Shown: positions 6,210-13,205 of the stretch, in pieces
Position numbering within the stretch: position 1 is the first letter of the stretch
How the letters are laid out: every line of letters starts with the position of its first letter
Assembly: GCA_003453835.1 (NCBI GenBank)
Contig: DMMN01000090.1
Location: forward strand, 1-14,360
Reading direction: 5' to 3'
Source of the DNA: Bacteroidota bacterium
GTDB lineage: Bacteria; Bacteroidota; Ignavibacteria; UBA10030
DNA: 14,360 nucleotides
Made by a program: the position numbers and the translations under genes
The notes under the pieces: model-generated
Databases searched by the model: none
Seen by the model: only the letters and a program-made list of their open reading frames with translations
What the model was told of the DNA's origin: nothing

Positions 6210-8063
6210 TTGGCAAAGACATTTTCTTGGTTGCGTAACCTCAGCGATTTCCTCGTTGGAAGCCTCCGGACGGCGCGACATTTCGACCGGGAAGACTACT
6301 TTCGGCAACTTGCCGACCAGGGCTTCACCCACGTTACCGTCAACGGTCTGGGAGTGGCGCAGCCGTTCGAATCGGGACCGCCGGGAGACGTGTACTCATG
6401 GTTCTATGACTATAGCCCCGATCTCGATCAGTTTGTCGAGAGCTCCTTGATCAAAGGAATGTATCCCGCCGAATACCTTCAGGCAAATCGGGAATATTTG
6501 AAAGCGAACGCCTCGCTCGCCAGGAAGTATCATCTCGTCCCCGGCCTCCATATCTGTTCACCCCGCTCGATGCCGGATGAATTCTGGAGCAAGTATCCGT
6601 TCCTGCGGGGCGCCCGCGTAGATCATCCTCGTGAGAGCTTTCGTCCCCGCTATACGCCGGCAATGGCACATCCCTCGGTGCAAGCGCATTATCGCGAGCT
6701 TGTGCGCAACATCCTGAACGAAGTGCCGGAGCTTGGATTTGTCCATGTCTGGACGAACGATAGCGGCGCAGGATTTGAGTTTGTCTCCTCCCTGTACGCA
6801 GGAAGAAACGGCGGGCCGTATTTGATTCGTGAATGGAAAAGCGAGGATGAGATTGCGCGCAAAGCGGCTGAGAATGTACTCTCGTACTTCCGCCTCTTGC
6901 GGGATGAAGCGAGACAGGTTAATCCAGATGTTCGGGTAATTTGTGATCTGGGATCGTTCTCCGTTGAGCGAAGACACATTGTTGCCAGACTCGGAAACGG
7001 CCTCGATGTGGGATCCTTCGGATCTTTTGAGACTGTGGAGACTGAGGACGAGCGGAATCAGCTTCAACATGTGGGCTCCATCGTTCACGAAAAGCTTGAT
7101 CTCGCCGGCAGCAACATTATCGGATTTCCGTTTCCCATACTCGTTTACGAGAGACTCAAGGAAGCCGCGAACAGTGGCCGGCAGTGGCTTCTGGTAAACG
7201 CAACACCGCGCTCTCTTGCCCCCTATGACATCAACGGGGAAGTGCTCAAAGCGTATCAGCAAGAACCTATCAGCGACATTCAGAACGTTCTTCACGAAGC
7301 GGCGGATCGCTGGGTGGGACAGTACGCCGGCACCCTCGTTGATCTCTGGAATCTTGCCGACCGCGCCGTCCGGTTGTTTCCTCCAGGAGTGCCATATTGC
7401 ACATTTGCATTTCCCTGGTTCCGTCTCTGGGTGCGACCGTTTGTCCCCAATATTGACTTGATACCCGAAAAGAGGCGCGCCTATTATGAGCGGTTTTTGG
7501 TGGCAACCTTCAACAATCCGGCCCGCGTTGATCTGAACAACGACATGTTGTGGAACTTCCTCACGGTAAAAGAAGCGGGGGAGAAAAGGGAAAGCATCGA
7601 CCGTGAAGTTCTTCCTCCTCTCGATCAAGCTGTCGGCATCGCGCGCTCATTACTTACAGCAGTTCCCCCCTCCCGACCTGAGCGTGCAGTATTTCAGGAT
7701 CTTTCAGATCGGCTCACAGCCGGCCGGTGTTTCTATGTGACCTTGAGAAACCTGACCGCATGGATTGAAGCCGTGCACGGCTATCGAGAAGCGAAGTCTG
7801 AAGTGGACAAGCAAACGTATCTGTCGAAGTCACGAGCGATGGCGGCACACGAACTTGACAACACGCGAAGCCTCCTCCAATTGTGGGAACAGAGCGATGT
7901 TGATTGGATTTCGATATCCACCGGCGGCGAGTCGGCGCACATCTACGGGGAGAACTTTGGGGAGCTTCTGAAGAACAAGATCGAGTTGATGGAGAGGCAT
8001 ATGAATGACGAGCCATACATCGATCCGAATTTCATGTGGAGAATGCCGGCCGGCGAGTCGTAG
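6210..8063 (+). CDS. TIM-barrel glycoside hydrolase-like protein (GH67/GH20-like), atypical acid motif
   Basis: This 617-residue protein has no signal peptide and is probably cytoplasmic. The first 420 or so residues look like a TIM barrel: REDYFRQLADQGFTHVTVNG near residue 27 matches the helix plus first strand seen in alpha-glucuronidases of GH67 (DYARL...GINGxVLNNVN). YHLVPGLHICSP, VPELGFVHVWTNDSGAGFE (to residue 190), VRVICDLGSF and IIGFPFPILVYERL read as later strands. The C-terminal part is helical. In GH67 the strand after 'vP-lG' carries a SEGQPG motif with the acid Glu; here the place reads NDSGAG (183-188), so activity may differ or depend on Asp184 or Glu190. Family assignment is tentative; a GH20-like or unclassified enzyme is also possible. 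The only workable start is TTG 6210, as stops lie in frame at 6201 and 6186; no good ribosome site is seen. The UroD-like gene follows by 28 bases. Confidence 0.6.
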   Translation: MAKTFSWLRNLSDFLVGSLRTARHFDREDYFRQLADQGFTHVTVNGLGVAQPFESGPPGDVYSWFYDYSPDLDQFVESSLIKGMYPAEYLQANREYLKANASLARKYHLVPGLHICSPRSMPDEFWSKYPFLRGARVDHPRESFRPRYTPAMAHPSVQAHYRELVRNILNEVPELGFVHVWTNDSGAGFEFVSSLYAGRNGGPYLIREWKSEDEIARKAAENVLSYFRLLRDEARQVNPDVRVICDLGSFSVERRHIVARLGNGLDVGSFGSFETVETEDERNQLQHVGSIVHEKLDLAGSNIIGFPFPILVYERLKEAANSGRQWLLVNATPRSLAPYDINGEVLKAYQQEPISDIQNVLHEAADRWVGQYAGTLVDLWNLADRAVRLFPPGVPYCTFAFPWFRLWVRPFVPNIDLIPEKRRAYYERFLVATFNNPARVDLNNDMLWNFLTVKEAGEKRESIDREVLPPLDQAVGIARSLLTAVPPSRPERAVFQDLSDRLTAGRCFYVTLRNLTAWIEAVHGYREAKSEVDKQTYLSKSRAMAAHELDNTRSLLQLWEQSDVDWISISTGGESAHIYGENFGELLKNKIELMERHMNDEPYIDPNFMWRMPAGES

Positions 8064-8080
8064 ACACGGCGTTCACAGCG

Positions 8081-8086
8081 AAAGGG
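8081..8086 (+). promoter_or_regulatory. Ribosome binding site AAAGGG deciding the GTG 8092 start
   Basis: AAAGGG lies 5 bases before GTG 8092. It favours this start over ATG 8005, which would overlap the upstream gene by 59 bases and give a Cys/Arg/Ser-rich start not expected in the family. Confidence 0.6.
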
Positions 8087-8091
8087 TAGTT

Positions 8092-9249
8092 GTGCTCCAC
8101 ACCGTTGACATACGATATTCGAAGGATGAGATGCTTCGAAACAGAAGAAGGCTCGAGAGCGCGTATCGATTCGACTTCTTTAACCGGGTTCCCGTCCTCC
8201 TGGGGATTGAACCACGATATCTCCTCGATATTCGAGGCGTCTCGTTTAGGGAATACTTCGCAGACTCCCAGACGCAACTTCTCCATCAACTTGAGAATAT
8301 AAAATGGCGGATTGAAAATATACCGGACGATTGGTTCAACGAGCCCAAGATCACGGTCTCCCCGGATTTTCAGAATGTAACGAACGCGAGCGGCTGCGGC
8401 TGCGAAATCTTCTGGCAAGAAACCGAGACCCCGCAGGCCATTCAACGTCTTTCGACCATCGAAGAAATGGAGCGCCATCAATTGCCCGAATGGCGAAATT
8501 CGCTCTGGGGAAAGAAGCTGGAGTGGTTTATCCGGATGAAAGAGCTCGCCGGGAAGATCGACGTTCGGCTGAACGGAGAACGGATTCCGGTCGATGTGAC
8601 GATCGGCATCAATGGCGACAGTCCCTTCATGTCTGCCGTTGAATTGGCGGGGGCGAATTTCTACGGTTGGCTTCTCGAGGCCCCGGCTCTGTGTCACGAC
8701 CTGCTCCGAAGAATCACCGATCGCTATATCGAGGTGGAAGAAGAGTACCGGAGCATTCTTGGCCGGCCGATGAAGGATGGACTGAATTATTCGGATGATT
8801 CCGCCCAGGTGATCTCATTGAGTCAATACAGAGAGTTCTGTGTGCCTGTAGCGAAACGGTTGTACGAAACGTTCGGTTGTGATCGGCATGACGGACGGAT
8901 CATGCACCTCTGCGGACGAAACGTTCATCTGCACGAGGCACTGTTGCACGACTTGCACATCACACTCTTGCATGGTTACGGCTCGGCGAACGCGCCGGAC
9001 GAAATGTCCACCCTGGCCGGAAAGACGGTCATGATCGGAAACATTGATCCGCTGACGCTCTACCAGGGATCCGAAAGCGACGTGGAGCAGGAAACTTCGA
9101 GGATTCTGGAGATTTTGGCTGCTCGCGGAGGGATTATTTTGGGGGATGGCTACAACGTGGTCCCCGGCACGAGTCTTTCGAACATGGAAGTCGTTCGGAA
9201 AACCAGCGAGCGATTTGGTGTTCCCAAAGCACTGAACAGCGCTTTCTAG
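8092..9249 (+). CDS. Uroporphyrinogen decarboxylase (UroD)/MtaA-type methyltransferase family protein
   Basis: The 385-residue product shows UroD-superfamily landmarks: a SPFMSAVELAGANFYGWLLE block (about 177-196), DDSAQVIS (235-242, the usual DD-x-x-x-Q...S loop), HLCGRN (272-277), IGNIDP (315-320) and GYNVVPGTSLSN (353-364). HemE decarboxylates uroporphyrinogen III in haem synthesis, whereas MtaA/MtbA/CmuA relatives use an H-x-C...C zinc site to move methyl groups between corrinoid proteins and thiols. His272 and Cys274 are kept here. The third ligand position, aligned by eye, is Tyr354 rather than Cys (MtaA type) or His (HemE type). It lacks the features to be called HemE with confidence, and its place between two glycosidase-like genes argues for a catabolic role. 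No corrinoid protein gene is in the window. The GTG start is backed by AAAGGG at 8081-8086, 28 bases after the previous stop. Confidence 0.78.
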   Translation: MLHTVDIRYSKDEMLRNRRRLESAYRFDFFNRVPVLLGIEPRYLLDIRGVSFREYFADSQTQLLHQLENIKWRIENIPDDWFNEPKITVSPDFQNVTNASGCGCEIFWQETETPQAIQRLSTIEEMERHQLPEWRNSLWGKKLEWFIRMKELAGKIDVRLNGERIPVDVTIGINGDSPFMSAVELAGANFYGWLLEAPALCHDLLRRITDRYIEVEEEYRSILGRPMKDGLNYSDDSAQVISLSQYREFCVPVAKRLYETFGCDRHDGRIMHLCGRNVHLHEALLHDLHITLLHGYGSANAPDEMSTLAGKTVMIGNIDPLTLYQGSESDVEQETSRILEILAARGGIILGDGYNVVPGTSLSNMEVVRKTSERFGVPKALNSAF

Positions 9250-9286
9250 ATCAGATTCAATCTACTAACCCATTGTATTCTATAGC

Positions 9287-9292
9287 GAGAAG
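9287..9292 (+). promoter_or_regulatory. Ribosome binding site GAGAAG deciding the 9300 start
   Basis: GAGAAG lies 7 bases before ATG 9300, supporting that start over the in-frame TTG 9273, which has no purine-rich site before it. Confidence 0.5.
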
Positions 9293-9299
9293 CAAACCG

Positions 9300-10892
9300 A
9301 TGAAAGATTCATTCATTCAATGTGGTCACGCCCGGCTCGATGCGCTCTTTCCCCGGATCAAGAACTTTCTCCTGAGCGACGTCACCGAGTACAACATGTT
9401 TGGTTCAAAGGTGCGCGGTTACCGCACGCCGGACGCGCCAAGTCTCTGGATTCGCGACTACTCCGACATGATGCGCGCCTTCAAGTACTGGGAACATGAT
9501 ATGAAAAGCATCGTGAATCATTTCGCTGAAACACAAACGGCGAAAGGGTGGATCTTCGACTACTTCACCATGACGCCGGAAAAGGTCCCGTGTGAAAAGG
9601 AAAACTGGGCAAAGTACGTGCGCGTGCCGGTGGAAGCGGACGTCGAGTACCGGTTCATCAAAGCCATCTATCTGGCCTGGCAGGCGACGGGAGACGATGT
9701 GTGGATGAGAAAACTGTTGCCGCATATGGAGAAAGCGCTGCACTATGTTCTGACGGACGAGTGGCGATGGGATGAGAAAACGAAACTGGTAAAGCGTGCC
9801 TACACCATGGATACCTGGGATTTCGACTACACGGCCGGGCGGCATTCATGGCTCAATTTCCAGATCACCGACCATACCTTCTGGGGAATTATGCACGGTG
9901 ACAACTCCGGCTACTACGAATCGTTCATTCAAATGGCGGCGATGTACTCGCACCTTGGCGCCGGCAAAATGGCGCGGCGCTGGAGCAAGTTTGCCGAAAC
10001 ATTTCGAAGGAGAGCAAACAGGGTTTGCTTCAACGGCCGATTCTACACCCACCACGTTCCTCTCGTAGCCGTCCGGATTGAGGGCGTTGATGAAGGCGAG
10101 CAGCTCACACTCAGCAATCCAATGAACATCAACCGCGGGATGGCCACGCACGATATCGCCGTCTCCGTGATCAAGGAGTATCAAAAGCGCGCAAGGGAGA
10201 CGAACGCGTTTGCCGAATGGTTCAGCGTCGATCCCCCGTTCCCGAACGGCATCTTCGGTGATGAAAAGATTGTGAAGGGCGCGTACTGCAATGGGGGCAT
10301 CATGCCGCTCGTGGGCGGAGAGCTTGCGCGGGCGGCGTTCGAGCATGGCTTTGAAGAGTACGGCGTAGCGCAGCTCTTGAAGTACGAAGAGCTGACGAGC
10401 AACAATGAATCGTACCTCTGGTACTTTCCCGACGGCCAACATGCAACGATTGAGACCAGCACAAGCCCCGATGCTTCCCCCACCGATGCATGGGGCTCAT
10501 CGGCAATGTTGTATGCGCTGATCGAAGGGCTGGCCGGGATCGTCGATCAGCACAAGCTCTTTCAAAACGTCCGCCTATCGCCACGTTGGATTGCGGCGGG
10601 TCGCAACGAGGCGACAATCCGCTGTGTCTACGGAGCCTCAGGCGCTTCGTTCCAGTACTCATATCTCCATAACGTTGAACAGAAACGGTTCGAGCTCCAA
10701 TTGGAGGGGAGGTCAGATGTTTCGCTGCATCTCTTGCTTCCCAAAGGTGCGCGGGCAACATCGGTGAAGGTGAACGGAAAGAGGATCAAGCATCGCAACT
10801 CCACCGTCGAGCAAAGCTCATATGCCGATGCCCAATTCCCGGTCGGGAAACGAACGGCTGTGGAGGTCGAATACCAATTGCTCAAGACGTGA
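9300..10892 (+). CDS. Six-hairpin (alpha/alpha)6-barrel glycosidase-like protein, cytoplasmic
   Basis: This 530-residue protein begins MKDSFIQCGHARLDALFP with no signal peptide. The body is a six-hairpin-type barrel as in amylo-alpha-1,6-glucosidase, GH63, GH78 and GH15 relatives. Supporting stretches are SLWIRDYSDMMRAF (48-61), a likely first-helix substrate-binding motif; DTWDFDYT; FWGIMHGDNSGYYESFIQMA; and NNESYLWYFPDG (368-379), with PTDAWGSSAMLYALIEGLAGI from about 394, a near-universal closing helix of these barrels. From about residue 430 a small beta domain follows (VRLSPRW...VNGKRI), again typical. Catalytic acids cannot be assigned without an alignment; Asp53, Glu370 and Asp396 are acidic residues in the conserved blocks. 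It presumably trims an oligosaccharide inside the cell. The gene lies 50 bases after the UroD-like gene and 30 before a Tat-exported barrel. The exact CAZy family is uncertain. Confidence 0.72.
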   Translation: MKDSFIQCGHARLDALFPRIKNFLLSDVTEYNMFGSKVRGYRTPDAPSLWIRDYSDMMRAFKYWEHDMKSIVNHFAETQTAKGWIFDYFTMTPEKVPCEKENWAKYVRVPVEADVEYRFIKAIYLAWQATGDDVWMRKLLPHMEKALHYVLTDEWRWDEKTKLVKRAYTMDTWDFDYTAGRHSWLNFQITDHTFWGIMHGDNSGYYESFIQMAAMYSHLGAGKMARRWSKFAETFRRRANRVCFNGRFYTHHVPLVAVRIEGVDEGEQLTLSNPMNINRGMATHDIAVSVIKEYQKRARETNAFAEWFSVDPPFPNGIFGDEKIVKGAYCNGGIMPLVGGELARAAFEHGFEEYGVAQLLKYEELTSNNESYLWYFPDGQHATIETSTSPDASPTDAWGSSAMLYALIEGLAGIVDQHKLFQNVRLSPRWIAAGRNEATIRCVYGASGASFQYSYLHNVEQKRFELQLEGRSDVSLHLLLPKGARATSVKVNGKRIKHRNSTVEQSSYADAQFPVGKRTAVEVEYQLLKT

Positions 10893-10911
10893 GTCCACAC
10901 TGATGATCCAC

Positions 10912-10917
10912 AAGGAG
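10912..10917 (+). promoter_or_regulatory. Strong ribosome binding site AAGGAG for the 10923 gene
   Basis: AAGGAG lies 5 bases before ATG 10923, the strongest Shine-Dalgarno in the window, fixing the start and with it the twin-arginine signal. Confidence 0.75.
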
Positions 10918-10922
10918 CAACA

Positions 10923-13202
10923 ATGAAACGAAGAGCGTTTCTCAAGACACCGGCGCTGGGAGTGCTTGTCGCCGGTCAGCCGTCTTTGGGGGAAGATAAA
11001 CGCGTGCATCGGGAATCGCCGGGCGAGCTCTCTCAAGAGAAAGGCCCGCAGGGAGTTCAACAGCGAATGCATCCGGATTTCATCACCTATTTTCCCGGCA
11101 TCGAGTACTTTTACATCGGAAATGGGGATGTGATGGGAGCAATTCAATACTCGCCCAAAGACCCTCAGGCAACATTCTTCGGCTTCACGCTGATGAACCC
11201 GGAGCGCTTCTGCAGAAAATGGAGCAGCTTTCTCTATCATCCGGAACGGGGCTTGGGTGCAACTCGACTTGGCGTGACGATTGATGATCGGGACTCCGCG
11301 GTGGATTCGAAAACAGGAATGTATGCCGGCGTGAAAGGCTACACCGTCTCACCCGAAAATCTCAAGTCGTTGAAGTGGAAACACCCCGATAATGTTCCCG
11401 TCGTTTCACTTGTGTGGATGGCGGGAGAGTGTGAGGTGGAGGAGGAGTTCTTCGTGCCGCACGAGGGAGCGATCTTCTTCCGTCGGGCGACCGTTCGAAA
11501 CTTCACGAAACGAGAGCTTCGCGCAAGCCTGAGCCTATCGCTCTATGCGAACTTCGGATTGTTCGACGAGATTGCCACCAACGAGGAGGAGAAGACGGCT
11601 CACGCTGTCGGTATCGAGAAGATGAAGCTGATGGCTCTCGATAAGAATGTGACCGTCGCCGGACGCTATGATGTTCGGATCGATCTTGGTACATTAGGGC
11701 CCGCAATGGCAACTCATGGAACGTATGTTTACACGATCAGAGATGGCGACCACACGCTGCGGAAAACAACCTTCAACGCGCTCTGGAAAGACACATCCAG
11801 GTACTGGTCGGCGCTGACAACGATCAAGACGGGAAACCCCGTTGCCGATTCACTTCTCAGTGTCTCAAAGTCGGGGATGAAAGCGGTCGTTGCACGCAGC
11901 GGCAAGATGGATGCGGCCCCCTGGATGTACAACATGGAATGGGTCTCCGATCAGGCTCTTGCCATCGAGGCATTGCTCCACTGTGGCATGGTTTCCCAAG
12001 CACGAACCATGCTGGAAAGGAATCTCAAACACTCCATCGGCGTTGACGGTCGAACAATTGAATCGAGCCGATGGTTCGGCTACGACTACACGGAGCTGAA
12101 CCAAAACGGCATGATGCTCTACGCCGTCTGGGTCTATCTGTGTTGGACCGGCGATCTTGAGCTCATAAGAAAGTACTGGAACAAGATTAAACTGTGCGGC
12201 GATTTCCCGTTGCAGGAGGTTTTTCGTGATCAACAAACGAAGATGATGAGAAACAAACGGGAATTCTGGGAGCGGAGCGACACACACGGAATTGAGCAAG
12301 GCTATGAAATGGCGTACCAGTTCTGGGTCGCGTTCGGTCTCGAGAAAGGTGCCGCTATTGCCCGAACGGTTGGCGACAAGAAGACCGAGCGTCGCTGGCT
12401 TGACGCCTCAGGGGAGATCAAGAACTCCATGCTCAACAATCCGACTTTCAAATTGATCGAAGATGGGCATTTGATCAAGAGGCGGACCGTCGACGGGCGC
12501 TGGCAGCAATTCGTTCACCCGCCCGATCGCAAGAGAATGCCTGCAGGGTCGCCCCTCGCCGTTGAAGAAAAACCATCGCCGGAACCGGACACAATCGAAG
12601 TGTACCCGATCATCTACGGCTTCATCGACCCCAAGAGCGACCTCTCCGTGAACACATTGAAGTGGGTGGAGCAACTTTGGAATCATCGGTGGGAAGGAGG
12701 GGGCTACCCTCGATACAATAGTACGAGCGAGGACAATCCGCCGGCTCCATGGCCGCTCGCATCGATGCTCGTTGCCCGCGCCTATGCCGAAGCAGGCGAC
12801 GACGACAAAGTCTGGAGGGTCCTCGAGTGGTTGCACTCGATCGGCGGACAAGGCGGCTCATGGTTCGAGCGCTACGGACAGAGCATTACACCTCCCATGC
12901 CCCCCGTGAACGAGGTCAACTGGACATGGTACGAGATTCTCGCCCTGTTCACGCTCAATGTCATGGGTCTGAGACCCGAGCTCGATCATTTTATTGTCCG
13001 GCCTCGTTTGTTAAGAGGATTGGATGAGATCAGATCGCGCTATGTCCTTCGTGGCACGTATCTCGACCTCACGATCCGTAGATCAAAAGAAAAAAGTATC
13101 GCCACGGTCAATGGAAAGGACGCCCTTGTCGAGAACAATTCGATCTCAATTCCCTACCCCAAAAAGGGGACACTCACAATCGATTTCAGTCTGGCAGGAT
13201 AA
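10923..13202 (+). CDS. Tat-exported six-hairpin glycosidase-like protein with N-terminal beta-sandwich
   Basis: This 759-residue protein starts MKRRAFLKTPALGVLVAG, a twin-arginine leader (RRAFLK then a hydrophobic run), so it is probably exported folded to the periplasm. Residues about 50-270 look like a beta-rich domain (EYFYIGNGDVMGAIQYSP, GLGATRLGVTIDD, GAIFFRRATVRNF) like the N-terminal supersandwich of GH65/GH94/GH15 enzymes. An (alpha/alpha)6 barrel follows: PWMYNMEWVSDQALAIEALL, with Glu339 in the MEW; ESSRWFGYDYTELNQNG; ERSDTHGIEQGYEMAYQFW (450-468, acids Glu450, Asp453, Glu458); GGSWFERYGQS; and WTWYEILALFTLNVMG. A C-terminal beta domain (residues about 680-759) ends it. The fold class is well supported; substrate and the hydrolase-versus-phosphorylase question are not settled by sight. 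It follows a cytoplasmic six-hairpin gene and precedes, by 3 bases, another leader-bearing protein, so translation is probably coupled. Confidence 0.74.
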   Translation: MKRRAFLKTPALGVLVAGQPSLGEDKRVHRESPGELSQEKGPQGVQQRMHPDFITYFPGIEYFYIGNGDVMGAIQYSPKDPQATFFGFTLMNPERFCRKWSSFLYHPERGLGATRLGVTIDDRDSAVDSKTGMYAGVKGYTVSPENLKSLKWKHPDNVPVVSLVWMAGECEVEEEFFVPHEGAIFFRRATVRNFTKRELRASLSLSLYANFGLFDEIATNEEEKTAHAVGIEKMKLMALDKNVTVAGRYDVRIDLGTLGPAMATHGTYVYTIRDGDHTLRKTTFNALWKDTSRYWSALTTIKTGNPVADSLLSVSKSGMKAVVARSGKMDAAPWMYNMEWVSDQALAIEALLHCGMVSQARTMLERNLKHSIGVDGRTIESSRWFGYDYTELNQNGMMLYAVWVYLCWTGDLELIRKYWNKIKLCGDFPLQEVFRDQQTKMMRNKREFWERSDTHGIEQGYEMAYQFWVAFGLEKGAAIARTVGDKKTERRWLDASGEIKNSMLNNPTFKLIEDGHLIKRRTVDGRWQQFVHPPDRKRMPAGSPLAVEEKPSPEPDTIEVYPIIYGFIDPKSDLSVNTLKWVEQLWNHRWEGGGYPRYNSTSEDNPPAPWPLASMLVARAYAEAGDDDKVWRVLEWLHSIGGQGGSWFERYGQSITPPMPPVNEVNWTWYEILALFTLNVMGLRPELDHFIVRPRLLRGLDEIRSRYVLRGTYLDLTIRRSKEKSIATVNGKDALVENNSISIPYPKKGTLTIDFSLAG

Positions 13203-13205
13203 GGC

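Noticed and set aside
6558..7628. A 356-codon antisense open frame opposite the GH-like gene
   Set aside because: It lies wholly inside a better-supported coding gene, has no recognisable domain or ribosome site, and is the usual mirror of a codon-biased gene.
8005..8091. Longer UroD-like protein from ATG 8005 overlapping the upstream gene
   Set aside because: The extra residues are not family-like, and GTG 8092 has AAAGGG at proper spacing.
8092..9249. Calling the UroD-family gene hemE
   Set aside because: The H-x-C motif points toward methyltransferase relatives, the GYNVVPGT segment differs from HemE, and the context is catabolic rather than haem synthesis.
9250..9299. Short palindrome AGATT-c-AATCT and AT-rich TATTCTATA as a terminator or promoter
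   Set aside because: The loop is too small for a hairpin and no convincing -35 partner was found.
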